Source of the DNA: Pseudohongiella nitratireducens
GTDB lineage: Bacteria; Pseudomonadota; Gammaproteobacteria; Pseudomonadales; Pseudohongiellaceae
Length of the DNA: 64,000 nt
Direction of reading: 5' to 3'
Assembly: GCF_001642735.1 (NCBI RefSeq)
Contig: NZ_LWHM01000021.1
Coordinates: forward strand, 1 to 64,000
Below, piece by piece: positions 45,776-54,884 of this stretch. The translations under genes and the position numbers were made by a program. The notes beneath the pieces are model-generated. The model did not search any database, was not told where the DNA came from, and was given only the letters and a program-made list of their open reading frames with translations. Numbering within the stretch: position 1 is the stretch's first letter; every line of letters begins with the position of its first letter.

Positions 45776-47248
45776 ATGAATTTAGCACTGCGAGACCTCG
45801 CCAAAGTAACAGCTTTAGCTGCAATCGCACTTTTTCTGCTACAAGGTTGTGCAGTGAACCCGGCAACGGGTGGTCCCAACCTGGTACTAATGTCCGAAAA
45901 CCGTGAACTGGAAATTGGCGAGGAGGAGCATGAGAAAATCATTGCTTCTGCCCAGGTTGTTGAGGATGAAGCCCTAAACGCCTATGTACAGAAAATCGGT
46001 GAGCGTCTGGCAGCCGCCAGCCACCGACCTGATCTTGAATACACGTTCACCATTATTGACAGCCCTGAAATAAACGCCTTTGCCCTGCCAGGTGGCTACA
46101 TCTATGTGAACCGCGGATTGATGCTGTATCTGAATTCCGAGGACCAACTGGCTGCCGTCATGGCGCACGAGATTGGGCATGTAACGGCACGTCATGCGGT
46201 GCAGCAGCAGGCGCGTGGTCGTCTGGGTAATGCCGCTGCGACAGTTGGGGGTGTTGTTGCTGCGGTGGCTACCGGTAGTGGTTATATCGGTTCAGAGCTG
46301 GCTCAGATTGGCTCTATCTGGGCGGCTGCCGGTGCCAGCGGTTTTGGCCGGGAACATGAACTGGAAGCTGATACTCTGGGTTCCGAGTACCTGGCTCAGG
46401 CAGGCTATGATCCTGCTGCCATGATTGAGGTGCTGACGGTACTGAAGAATCAGGAAGACTTTAATGTCCGGGTTGCTCAGCGCCAGCCAAGCTATCATGG
46501 TTTGTTTACAACCCACCCGCGAAATGATGTGCGCTTGCAGCAGGCGGTCGCTAATTCAGGAGAGCTGGAAGGCAGCGAAATACAAGCCAGCGATTCGGCC
46601 ATTTTCAGACAAGAGATGGACGGGCTGGCATACGGGGAAACCCGCACACCAAGCGGTGACCGGAATCGCTATTATCAGGACTTGCTGAGCTACACGGTGG
46701 TTTTTCCCAATGAATGGCAGATCCGGGAAACACCAACCACTGTCACGGCAATTGCACCTGAAGAGGTTGCCAGCATCAATATATCCGTCCAGCGTCTGCG
46801 GCAATACAAAGAGCCGCGTCTCTTTATCAGAGAAGATCTCGGCATTACTGATCTGCAGCAGTCAGAATCTTTGTCACAGTATCGGCTGACGGGTTACACC
46901 GGTATTCATGAAAATGAGGCTGGCCGGCAGGAACGTGTATCAGTTCTCTATCTGGGGCCACGTGCCTTTGTTTTGCGTGGTGAAGTCAATGGTGCAGAAG
47001 AACCGGAAGACATGGATGACCTGATGCTGGCTTCCATGAGAACGTTCCGGGCCATTCAGATGAACGAGCGTGCCAGCGCCAGCTCATTACGTATCCGCTA
47101 TGTACAGGTAACCAATGGCTTCAGCTGGCCAGCGTTAGCTGCCCGCAGTCCCATTCAGCAATATCCCGAAGAGACTCTTCGCCTGCTGAATGGATATTAC
47201 CCGTATGGTGACCCTGAGCCAGGTGAGTGGATAAAAATTCTTCAGTAG
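45776..47248 (+). CDS. M48 family metalloprotease lipoprotein
   Basis: A 490-residue BepA/YggG-like zinc protease. The lipobox is LLQGC near residue 25, so it is anchored on the periplasmic side. The zinc motif is H131-E-I-G-H135, with the third ligand Glu197 in HELEADTLGSEY. The N-terminal region carries INAFALPGGYIYVNRGLM, a conserved active-site flank. The C-terminal 200 residues have no TPR like BepA but a separate mixed domain (YQDLLSYTVVFPNEWQIRE). It closes the envelope operon and could clear misassembled components. Confidence 0.9.
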   Translation: MNLALRDLAKVTALAAIALFLLQGCAVNPATGGPNLVLMSENRELEIGEEEHEKIIASAQVVEDEALNAYVQKIGERLAAASHRPDLEYTFTIIDSPEINAFALPGGYIYVNRGLMLYLNSEDQLAAVMAHEIGHVTARHAVQQQARGRLGNAAATVGGVVAAVATGSGYIGSELAQIGSIWAAAGASGFGREHELEADTLGSEYLAQAGYDPAAMIEVLTVLKNQEDFNVRVAQRQPSYHGLFTTHPRNDVRLQQAVANSGELEGSEIQASDSAIFRQEMDGLAYGETRTPSGDRNRYYQDLLSYTVVFPNEWQIRETPTTVTAIAPEEVASINISVQRLRQYKEPRLFIREDLGITDLQQSESLSQYRLTGYTGIHENEAGRQERVSVLYLGPRAFVLRGEVNGAEEPEDMDDLMLASMRTFRAIQMNERASASSLRIRYVQVTNGFSWPALAARSPIQQYPEETLRLLNGYYPYGDPEPGEWIKILQ

Positions 47249-47275
47249 GCTTTGCCTGGCCCACTTGCTGTATCG

Positions 47276-48199
47276 TCAGTCGCATCCGCCGAACCTACGG
47301 CCCAGGTGTAATTCTAGTTTGTTGAGTTGTCTTAGAATATTTCGTCGTTGCAATGGATGATAGAACCAGGGCCTGGGCAATGAGTCCCCTGAGAAGGTGA
47401 GATAACGTTCAGCCAGAGGAATATCACTGGAAGGTCTCTCGCAGAATGGTTGCACAGTGTCAGCGTCCATGATCTTGAATGGATACAGTCCGCATTTTCG
47501 TTGGCGTTCCGCAAAACGCAACGCCCAGGTGCGTTTGCGTCCACGCCAGGCAGGTACACCAGGCAACCAGGCGATAAACGGGTTTTTCATAAATATCATT
47601 TGCGAAAAATGCTGGCGTGCCTGTTCTTCATTTTTCGCTTCATTGTCATAAAACTTCCAGTTCGTTTCCATTAACAGGTTACGTTGGATCAGGAATAGGT
47701 CTGAGTAGAAAGCGCCTGCACTACGGTGCAAACGATCAATGTGGTAGCCATCCAAAGCCGGTACATAGGTAATGCTTTCTTTAGCGCGCTTGATAAATCC
47801 AGGCTGGAAGAATCCTTTAAAGGCCTTGTCATGGTACAAGGACTGCCATCGCTCAATCTCTGGTGCCGATATTGGCCGGACGACCTGCATGTCATCCTGA
47901 ATCGTACATATAAGGGGGTTGCCTGACAGGTTCTCAATGGCCGCTTGCATGTTGCCATAAAGCCCGCCGTGCAGTTTGCTGTATTCCACAGCCTGCTGAT
48001 CAGGTTGTCTGATGTCACACTGAGCAGATAACGTGTTCAGGGTTTGCAGCGTGAGCGGGTCGTCGCTGTTATCGTCCCAGATGGTAATACCCGCTTGCGG
48101 TGCACATTGCTGGATACTCTCAACACAGTTGTTCAGGAAATCTCCCCGATTAAAGGAGAAGACAAGAAACTGCAGGGGGGAAGTGGCATGGTTGCTCAT
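47276..48199 (-). CDS. Family 2-like glycosyltransferase
   Basis: A 307-residue GT-A type enzyme that probably adds a sugar to a surface polysaccharide. The N-terminal LQFLVFSFNRGDFLNNCVES is like the start of GT2 enzymes, ITIWDDNSDD follows, and the metal-binding region may be the D-D in CTIQDDMQV. The start at MSNHATSPL is chosen because the extra 16 residues upstream look unlike the family. No membrane helix is seen. Donor and acceptor are unknown. It is convergent with the M48 gene by 27 bases. Confidence 0.7.
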   Translation of the reverse strand: MSNHATSPLQFLVFSFNRGDFLNNCVESIQQCAPQAGITIWDDNSDDPLTLQTLNTLSAQCDIRQPDQQAVEYSKLHGGLYGNMQAAIENLSGNPLICTIQDDMQVVRPISAPEIERWQSLYHDKAFKGFFQPGFIKRAKESITYVPALDGYHIDRLHRSAGAFYSDLFLIQRNLLMETNWKFYDNEAKNEEQARQHFSQMIFMKNPFIAWLPGVPAWRGRKRTWALRFAERQRKCGLYPFKIMDADTVQPFCERPSSDIPLAERYLTFSGDSLPRPWFYHPLQRRNILRQLNKLELHLGRRFGGCD

Positions 48200-48262
48200 G
48201 AGTATCGTATGGCTCTTGCAGGTATCGGGACGCGAAAAGCATGGCAACTCTCAGTCAGCAGG

Positions 48263-49102
48263 TCAAGCAACAGTAAAGGATTCAAATTGCTGTAGCAGTT
48301 TTTTTCGCTCACTGCCCCAGCGATACTCACCCGTCAGGCCACTTTTACGAATCACCCGGTGGCAGGGTATCAGCCAGGCAACCGGGTTGTTGGCAATCGC
48401 CGAGGCAACCGCCCTGACGGCACGAGGACGTTCTATTTGCCGGGCGATGTCAGAGTAGGTTGCGGTCTCACCGAAGGGCAGTCGCATTAAAGCCCGCCAG
48501 ACAGCCACCTGAAAATTTGTGCCTTTGACATGAAGTGACAAGGGGCGCTGTGGTGCAAATTGATTTGTGGTGCCTGGTGAGAAGAGCTGTTCGGCCAGCG
48601 TTGCCGTCAACGTGGTTTGTTCGTGAATCTTTGCCTTTGGCCAGTTACGTTGCAGTAATGCCAGTTCCGCATCGGGCTGTTTGGGGTCGACAAAGCCAAG
48701 CTGACAGATACCTCTGGGTGTGCTGGCGAGAAAGATAGGGCCATAGAGTGTGTCATGTATGCCGGTCGTGATAGTCAGTGATTCCCCCTGGCCTTTAAAC
48801 TCCCCTGGTGTTACCGCATTCAGTGTAACAAAGTGATCATACAGGCGAGATGAGCTGCTCAGTCCCACATTTTCACTGGTGTGTGTCACGGCCGTGTTAT
48901 TGATCAACTCCTGTTGTGCCTGCTGCAAGGTTAGCAGCTGCAAAAAACGCTTTGGGCTGATACCGACCATGCGACTGAAAACACGTTGAAAATGATATTC
49001 GCTGAGCTTTGCCTGACCAGCCAATGTTGCCAGGGAAGGCTGTTCGCTGACATGATGAAAGAGGTAGTCTATGGTCTTGGCCACTTTCTGGTAATCGGAC
49101 AT
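48263..49102 (-). CDS. AraC-MGMT fusion (Ada-like methyltransferase)
   Basis: A 279-residue protein. The first 100 residues are an AraC-type double helix-turn-helix (LATLAGQAKLSEYHFQRVFS and MVGISPKRFLQLLTLQQAQQ). The remainder is an O6-alkylguanine-DNA alkyltransferase, with the suicide Cys in WLIPCHRVIRKSG and FQVAVWRALMRLPFGETATY nearby. The N-terminal Cys-zinc domain of full Ada, which accepts methyl groups from phosphotriesters, is absent. It may still repair and regulate. It is divergent from an alkA-type gene with about 96 bp between. Confidence 0.9.
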   Translation of the reverse strand: MSDYQKVAKTIDYLFHHVSEQPSLATLAGQAKLSEYHFQRVFSRMVGISPKRFLQLLTLQQAQQELINNTAVTHTSENVGLSSSSRLYDHFVTLNAVTPGEFKGQGESLTITTGIHDTLYGPIFLASTPRGICQLGFVDPKQPDAELALLQRNWPKAKIHEQTTLTATLAEQLFSPGTTNQFAPQRPLSLHVKGTNFQVAVWRALMRLPFGETATYSDIARQIERPRAVRAVASAIANNPVAWLIPCHRVIRKSGLTGEYRWGSERKKLLQQFESFTVA

Positions 49103-49198
49103 ACTGGAATCTCAATGGCACCGTTTTGAGCGATAGTTTGGCGCTTGAGACAGAGGGTGTCGAGCCGGATCTTGCGGTTTTAACAGGGAGGCGACACG

Positions 49199-49831
49199 AT
49201 GCCACAGAACAAGATGATTGACGAGACAGCGGCGTTAACGCATTTCCGTAAACACGATCCCGTCATGGCTGAATTGATTGCTGTGGTGGGTGATTTTGCC
49301 ATGCCAGTGAAAACGGTTGATGATCTGTTTGGCACATTACTTGATGCCATCACCAGTCAGCAGCTGTCAGGTAAGGCGGCTGCAACCATCTTTGGCCGGG
49401 TTTGCGCCTTGCATGGCAACCCGGAAGTGGCACCGACACCTGTTCAGATCATAAAAAGCAGCGATGAAAGTTTGCGGGCGGCGGGATTGCCGAGAGCAAA
49501 AGTGGCTGCCGTGAAAGACCTGGCGGAGAAAGTGCAGTCAGGACATCTTCCGGCGCTGAGTGAGTTACGAGAACGGGATGATGATGACATCGTGAAATGC
49601 CTGGTTGATGTCAGAGGCATCGGCCGCTGGACAGCAGAAATGTTTCTCCTGTTTCAGCTGGGGCGCCCGGATGTACTGCCCGCCAATGATCTGGGCGTAC
49701 AGAAAGGGTTCATGATGCGTTATGGCCTCGATGCCATGCCGAAACCTGCCGAACTGCTTGAGTTTGGGGAGCGCTGGCGCCCCCACCGCAGTGTGGCTAC
49801 CTGGTATTTATGGCAGGCTACCCGTCTTTGA
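49199..49831 (+). CDS. DNA-3-methyladenine glycosylase (AlkA-type, HhH-GPD)
   Basis: A 210-residue glycosylase for alkylated bases. The helix-hairpin-helix is DVRGIGRWTAEMFLLFQLGR, and the catalytic Asp is in PANDLGVQKGF. The N-terminal LLDAITSQQLSGKAAATIFG is also typical. It lacks the N-terminal beta domain of E. coli AlkA, so it is closer to the short MAG/AlkA2 type. GGGAGG lies upstream of the ATG. Divergence from the Ada-like gene suggests shared alkylation control. Its last 24 bases overlap the convergent methyltransferase gene. Confidence 0.9.
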   Translation: MPQNKMIDETAALTHFRKHDPVMAELIAVVGDFAMPVKTVDDLFGTLLDAITSQQLSGKAAATIFGRVCALHGNPEVAPTPVQIIKSSDESLRAAGLPRAKVAAVKDLAEKVQSGHLPALSELRERDDDDIVKCLVDVRGIGRWTAEMFLLFQLGRPDVLPANDLGVQKGFMMRYGLDAMPKPAELLEFGERWRPHRSVATWYLWQATRL

Positions 49832-50560
49832 CACATCAACGGGTGCATCAGCGCACATATCGATTACCAATAACCAGTCACCAGCCAGATTCTCCAGCCG
49901 CTTCACTTCATTGGCCTGAAACCCCATTTGCAACAGCAACTGCTCTTTAGATGGGAAAAAATGGATATGCTCATCCAGGGTATAGAAATAGTACCGCTGT
50001 CTGGGGACCACGATAATGAGCTTTCTGGCCGTCACGCGGCGCAGTTCAGCGACACACTGTCGAAGGTCCAGCACGTGCTCCAGGGTATGGCAGCAGGTGA
50101 CGGTATCAAAGGCGTTATCGGCATAATCCAGGTGAGTCAGGTTGTTCTTGCGGTAGCTGAAACCATTCTCTTCGACCGAGGGCAGGACATCGCAGCCAGA
50201 GAGTGTCAGGGCAGGGTTGTGCTGATGCATGCGTTTTAACAGGTAGCCAGCGCTGCAGCCGGCATCGAGTACCTGGCTGGCGCCCTCGCATTCGCGCAGT
50301 ATTGCTTCAATACTGCGTTCGGTCAGATCGGTTTGCCGGTGCCGGGATAAGGAATTCAGGTTGGCGTAAAAGTCTTCGTATTCTTCTTCAGTAAAATTGC
50401 AGACCCGGTCCTTGAACTGCATGACTTCACGGATATTATGGAAACGGTAGGCGAGGCAGAAAAACGGCCACATGAATAAGCGACTGTCCCGGATAACAGG
50501 GGGAACCCATTCATCCAGAATGGTGCGGATGACATTGGTCACTTCTCTTTTCATAGGCAT
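49808..50560 (-). CDS. Class I SAM-dependent methyltransferase
   Basis: A 250-residue methyltransferase of unknown substrate. The cofactor loop is VLDAGCSAGYLLKRMHQH, followed by LSGCDVLPS and the post-III motif DTVTCCHTLEHVLDLRQCV. It starts at MPMKREVT or two codons later; no ribosome site settles it. The longer upstream frame overlaps the divergent membrane protein gene. The layout resembles methyltransferases of polysaccharide clusters, but the neighbours give little support. Confidence 0.75.
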   Translation of the reverse strand: MPMKREVTNVIRTILDEWVPPVIRDSRLFMWPFFCLAYRFHNIREVMQFKDRVCNFTEEEYEDFYANLNSLSRHRQTDLTERSIEAILRECEGASQVLDAGCSAGYLLKRMHQHNPALTLSGCDVLPSVEENGFSYRKNNLTHLDYADNAFDTVTCCHTLEHVLDLRQCVAELRRVTARKLIIVVPRQRYYFYTLDEHIHFFPSKEQLLLQMGFQANEVKRLENLAGDWLLVIDMCADAPVDVSKTGSLP

Positions 50561-50665
50561 CAGGCCACTCTGTGTGTATGATCTGCTATCAGGCGCATAA
50601 CAAGAATTGACGAGGCGACTGATCCACGTGTCGCGTATTCTCGCACAGAACAACAGGACGCGAAA

Positions 50666-52309
50666 ATGCAAACCCCAGCAAGCATGCAGCAGTTGTCGCA
50701 ACGACTGCAATCAACCCCTTCCTGGCTACTTTTCCTGATATGCAGTGGCATACTGTATCTGAGCCTCTTTCCCTTGCTGAGCTGGGGGATTTTCACGGAA
50801 GATGATTCGCATATCATGCGCGTAGCCCTGGATTACGGCCCGATTCTTCCCTGGTTTGACGCCGCTCGCTATCAAGAGCTATCGGTGGCAAATTTCACGC
50901 CTTTGCCATTGAGTCTTTATTACCTGCTCTCGCAACTGTTTCCCATGCGGCCACTGTTTTTTGTGCTCTTCATGCTGGGAATGCTGACCATTGTGTCGAC
51001 CCTGACTGCGTTATTGGTGCAGCGTCTCAGTGCCAGCAAACTCTCTGGCCTTGCCAGCATTGTGCTGTTGTTTTCCTGCCAGACCACACTGACGCTGGCA
51101 TCACGCTTTTACACCATGCATTACCTCGTCGGTGCAGTATTTGCGCTGCTGGCAGTACTGCTATGTTATCGACAGGCGTTAACGCCACTGCGCATTGGCG
51201 GATTGATGTTGCTTGCTCTGTTAGCGATGGCCAGTAAGGAAGTCTATGTCATGTTGCTGCCGTTGCTGGTTTACCTGGCCTGGCACCAGTACCGTGCCGG
51301 GCGGGAAACCCTGCAGCTCTTGGGCGGGTTGTTAGTCACATTTCTGATTTACTGGCTGTGGCGCTCAGTCATGCTCGGAGGCAGTCCGGCGCTGGGTCAG
51401 GAAAACAGCTATTTTGCCGGTTTCTGGAACATCCCTCTGGCTGCATGGGCGTCGTTTCTAATCTGGTATGTACAGACTCATTATCTGTTGTTGCTGACTG
51501 CACTGATTGTGCTGATTCTGAATCCTCGGACAGTATTGCCTAGACTGCCCCTGGCGCTGATGTTCGCGCTGCCGGGTTTGGCAGTCACTCACGGTATTGT
51601 GGATCACACCATGCACGCGGATCGTATCTTTTTTGCCATGAATACAGGCCTGGTTATAGTGATTGCTGCATCGCTCGGGCCAGTATTGGCGCGCATTGCT
51701 GAACGACGGCAATTGGGAGTTGCCTCTGTCGTATTGCTGGCGGTTTCGGTAGCCGGGCAGGCGTCTTTTGCTGCTTCATATCGGCAGGTCGTAACAGAGC
51801 GAGCGGATTATCGTATTACCCGCTATATCCTGGATCGTGCTCCGGCACTGGCGCAGACGACAGTGCTGTTGCCCATGAATTATATCCAGGGTGATTTGAT
51901 GCGTGTCGCCAGTAAGCTGGAGCGGCCCTGGCCGCAATTAACCCAGAACTGTGAGTTGGCGCTGGCGCGTGAACCGGAGAACATGATTGCCTTTGATGAC
52001 CAGGGGGCATTGCTGGAGCGAGCAGTACTGACTGAGCGCTGCAGCAATAACGGTCCGGTACCACAAATTGATCAGGAGCCACAGTTCAGTGAGGGTATTT
52101 TGTCCTGGTCAATGAACCCGCCTCCAGGCTTCACTGCTGGTGTGCTCTTTATTGACCGGGCTTTTGCTGTGCCGTTGCCGCAGTTTGCCAGCCAACTGGT
52201 CAGGCCTGCTCCTGGTGAACGGTATCAGGTGTTTGCGACAAACTGGCAGCAATGGTGGTTTGGTGAGCCTGCCGTTATTGCTGGTGAGAGCAGTCAGGAA
52301 ATAGAGTGA
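50666..52309 (+). CDS. Polytopic membrane protein, glycosyltransferase-like
   Basis: A 547-residue protein with about 9-11 hydrophobic helices in the first 370 residues, for example LLFLICSGILYLSLFPLLSW and GLMLLALLAMASKEVYVMLL, then a soluble C-terminal domain of about 170 residues. The early loop with FTEDDSHIMRVALDYGPILP contains an Asp-Asp pair like the first loop of GT-C glycosyltransferases. I cannot name the family firmly. AGGACG lies upstream of the ATG. The gene is divergent from the methyltransferase and convergent with thrB, with no gap to the latter. Confidence 0.6.
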   Translation: MQTPASMQQLSQRLQSTPSWLLFLICSGILYLSLFPLLSWGIFTEDDSHIMRVALDYGPILPWFDAARYQELSVANFTPLPLSLYYLLSQLFPMRPLFFVLFMLGMLTIVSTLTALLVQRLSASKLSGLASIVLLFSCQTTLTLASRFYTMHYLVGAVFALLAVLLCYRQALTPLRIGGLMLLALLAMASKEVYVMLLPLLVYLAWHQYRAGRETLQLLGGLLVTFLIYWLWRSVMLGGSPALGQENSYFAGFWNIPLAAWASFLIWYVQTHYLLLLTALIVLILNPRTVLPRLPLALMFALPGLAVTHGIVDHTMHADRIFFAMNTGLVIVIAASLGPVLARIAERRQLGVASVVLLAVSVAGQASFAASYRQVVTERADYRITRYILDRAPALAQTTVLLPMNYIQGDLMRVASKLERPWPQLTQNCELALAREPENMIAFDDQGALLERAVLTERCSNNGPVPQIDQEPQFSEGILSWSMNPPPGFTAGVLFIDRAFAVPLPQFASQLVRPAPGERYQVFATNWQQWWFGEPAVIAGESSQEIE

Positions 52310-53293
52310 TTACCAGTCTGCGTCGCTGGCATTGCTCAATTGTAATTCGCGGTAAAGGCGAAAGAGTCTACCGAAAGGCGCGGGGTCTTTTACGGTAATC
52401 TCCAGTGTTGCTGCCTGTTGTTTCCAGGACTGTTGCCGGGAAACCCAGAAACGCAGCGCAGCCAGCTGCAGCATGCTTAACCAGTGCTCTGATTCTGAAG
52501 GTGTCAGGTGTTTGATGGTCCGATAGCCGCTGAAAAGTGCCTGTATGTTTTTTCTCTGAATTCTGGGCTGCATGCTGTTATCAAAATCAATGCACCAGTC
52601 ATTCACACAGATAGCCATATCCATCAGGGTCCAGCCCCGGTAAGCGTTGTAAAAATCAATAACACCGTTGATTGAGTTGCCGCTCACCATGGCATTGTCA
52701 CGGAACAGGTCACCGTGAATGATGCTGACTGGCATGGTGGGCGGTGATTGCAACCAATCGGCCAGTTGATCCAGAGCGGGCGCCAGCCATTGTTGATGAG
52801 ATTGCCAATGCGAACGTAAAAGCGATCGGGCTTGTGTCACCACCCATTGCGGGCTGCGATCACTTTGACGATTTAAGGAAGTGTTTTCTGTGGCGCTATG
52901 CATCCTCGCTAACCATACTCCCAGCGCATGACTTAATTCGGGCGTGATGCAGGTTGGATGTTCGCCGGGCAGACAGGGCTGGAGCAGGGCTGGACGGCCT
53001 TTGAGGTGCCGGATTCGTTGCTGATGCCGGTCGGGAAGTGCATAGGGAACAGACAGGCCACTGGTGTGAAGCGACTCTAGCAGATCGATGAAAAACGGCA
53101 GTTCGTCGACCGGGCCGCGCTCAATAAGTGTCAGTACCCAATGCTGCTGATGGCCAGAGGAGGCAGTGGTGACAAAGAAATTAGTGTTCTCACTACCGCC
53201 TTGAATGCCCTGGTAAGATTCCATATCACCCAGATTATAGTCTGAGATAAATTCTCTGATCTCATCTTCCTGCAGTGGCGTGAATACGGACAC
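52310..53293 (-). CDS. thrB: Homoserine kinase, APH-fold type (ThrB)
   Basis: This homoserine kinase of the aminoglycoside-phosphotransferase fold makes O-phosphohomoserine for threonine synthesis. MSVFTPLQEDEIREFI matches the start of pseudomonad-type ThrB. The catalytic loop is SIIHGDLFRDNAMV with the Mg-binding GVIDFYNAYRG. The length of 327 is slightly long. The GTG start shares one base with the stop of the XRE gene upstream (TAGTG). thrA and thrC are not nearby. Confidence 0.85.
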   Translation of the reverse strand: MSVFTPLQEDEIREFISDYNLGDMESYQGIQGGSENTNFFVTTASSGHQQHWVLTLIERGPVDELPFFIDLLESLHTSGLSVPYALPDRHQQRIRHLKGRPALLQPCLPGEHPTCITPELSHALGVWLARMHSATENTSLNRQSDRSPQWVVTQARSLLRSHWQSHQQWLAPALDQLADWLQSPPTMPVSIIHGDLFRDNAMVSGNSINGVIDFYNAYRGWTLMDMAICVNDWCIDFDNSMQPRIQRKNIQALFSGYRTIKHLTPSESEHWLSMLQLAALRFWVSRQQSWKQQAATLEITVKDPAPFGRLFRLYRELQLSNASDADW

Positions 53294-53526
53294 TAAGACT
53301 CCTTGCTGTGATTTTCAGTTGCATAACTGAATACATCATCCAGTGGTTGATCAAACTCATGAGCAATTTTGAAAGCAAGCTCCAGTGATGGTGAGTACTT
53401 GGCGGCTTCTATAGCATTCAGTGTTTGCCGGGTCACCCCGATTCGCCTGGCCAACTCTGCCTGTGTCATTTCATCATTCAATAAGCGCAAGCGACGAATA
53501 TTGTTTTTTACCAGCGTACCGCTCAT
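53293..53526 (-). CDS. Small XRE-family regulator
   Basis: A 77-residue helix-turn-helix protein. The fold shows MTQAELARRIGVTRQTLNAI, followed by EAAKYSPSLELAFKIAHEF, typical of the compact YgzD/YozG-like XRE type often paired with a membrane protein. The ATG shares one base with the stop of the upstream membrane protein gene (TGATG), and its stop overlaps the thrB GTG. So three genes are in one coupled transcript. Confidence 0.85.
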   Translation of the reverse strand: MSGTLVKNNIRRLRLLNDEMTQAELARRIGVTRQTLNAIEAAKYSPSLELAFKIAHEFDQPLDDVFSYATENHSKES

Positions 53527-54008
53527 CAGTACCCTCGCCGATAATAAAACAAGGCACTGGCTGCTTTGGCTAACGATGCCAGTGTTAACGCAGCAATCAG
53601 AGCCTGGGCTATCAACAATGGACTCATTGGTATGTTGAGCTGCAGCGTATCGCTATCAGCTGAGGTGGTATTGATCACAATGGCGCCAATCACAAACGCC
53701 GTGATCACACACAAGGTCCAGTATCCGACCTGGTTACTACGTAGCTCAAATAGGCGGTCGCGTTCATCGCTGGGCTCAACAGTGGCACTGTGATCGCCGC
53801 TGAGCATCCGAAGCAGGGTAAATAGCACCGTGGACAGGATGATACTGAGGATGACCGTGCTGATAATCAGGCGGGTCAAGTCTCTGACCGGAAAGGCGCT
53901 GTCTGCATCCAGGCTGAGCAAAATAGCGAAAGAATGATAGAAAAAATAAACCGAGACCAGGGCGCTGATCAGGGTCTCACACCATAAATTTTTTTCGCGC
54001 CAGGACAT
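53526..54008 (-). CDS. Four-helix membrane protein paired with XRE regulator
   Basis: A 160-residue membrane protein with about four helices: near residues 15-33, 47-68, 97-116 and 130-150 (LISALVSVYFFYHSFAILL, LTRLIISTVILSIILST). A charged cytoplasmic segment, SDERDRLFELRSNQVGYW, resembles that of DUF2178-type proteins that partner small XRE regulators. The family assignment is tentative. I chose MSWREKN, which has GGGAGG upstream. It heads the transcript to the XRE gene and thrB. Confidence 0.65.
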   Translation of the reverse strand: MSWREKNLWCETLISALVSVYFFYHSFAILLSLDADSAFPVRDLTRLIISTVILSIILSTVLFTLLRMLSGDHSATVEPSDERDRLFELRSNQVGYWTLCVITAFVIGAIVINTTSADSDTLQLNIPMSPLLIAQALIAALTLASLAKAASALFYYRRGY

Positions 54009-54154
54009 GAGCGATCCTCCCTTGTATGTAATCGCGGGAATAATAGTGCCCAAGCCACATCGCTGTGTCAAATATATTTTACATAGTGTAAATAATATTT
54101 GACGTTACCGGTATTAATTCTGTCTTTCTTCGTCAGTCTGATACGCGCCTGATC

Positions 54155-54865
54155 CTACTCATACTGCGCTTCATGCTCCATCAACACCTCACGAATGGCT
54201 TCTGCCCAGATGTCGTAACCTTTTTCATTCAGGTGCAGGTTATCCTCGACAAAGATGTCATCGCGAACTTTGCCATCGTCTTGCATGAAGGGCGTGGCTA
54301 CATCGATATAGTGAATACGTGGGTCAGACTCGGCCAGTGATTGATACTGGTTATTCAGGGAAACAGCGATCGGCCAGTAATCTTCCCGGGCAATACTGGG
54401 TTTGACAGAAAGCAGGTAGATACGGGCTGCCGGGAAAGACTCATGGATTCTATCGATACCGGTCTGCACATGCTCCATGATCACATCATTAGGGATACGG
54501 TATCTGCCGGTGTCATTATCGCCTTCGTAGATGACGACGGCCCTGGGGCGGTATGTCAGTACGGTGCGATCCAGATAATACAGCAAGTCATGCATGACGC
54601 TGCCGCCAAAACCGCGCGGAATAACAGTCAGCGGAGCGAGGTCTTCAATCGCATCTTCATTCCAGTACATGATGCTGGAGCTACCCACCAGTACAATGCC
54701 GCTGGCCGGTGGTGGAGATTGTCGGTCTTGCGCCTCAAAACGGCGAATATCATCTTCAAAACGGGTGGGGTCAGGCAGTTCTTGTGCCATTGTCGAGAAA
54801 GGCAGCAGGCATAGCGCCAGGCAGGCCAGTAGTGTGTTGTTACGTGCTCGCAATAAGGAATTCAT
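54155..54865 (-). CDS. Secreted SGNH/GDSL hydrolase
   Basis: A 236-residue exported esterase-like enzyme. A signal peptide (LLACLALCLLPFSTMAQE) is visible. Block I has the nucleophile Ser in VLVGSSSIMYW, block II is around GFGGSVMHDLLYYLD, block III holds EGDNDTGR in place of GxND, and block V is DNLHLNEKGYDIW with the Asp and His. The substrate is unknown. I chose the ATG at 54865, with GAGG six bases upstream, over the GTG two codons earlier. Confidence 0.82.
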   Translation of the reverse strand: MNSLLRARNNTLLACLALCLLPFSTMAQELPDPTRFEDDIRRFEAQDRQSPPPASGIVLVGSSSIMYWNEDAIEDLAPLTVIPRGFGGSVMHDLLYYLDRTVLTYRPRAVVIYEGDNDTGRYRIPNDVIMEHVQTGIDRIHESFPAARIYLLSVKPSIAREDYWPIAVSLNNQYQSLAESDPRIHYIDVATPFMQDDGKVRDDIFVEDNLHLNEKGYDIWAEAIREVLMEHEAQYE

Positions 54866-54884
54866 ATCCACCTCGATTCAATGT

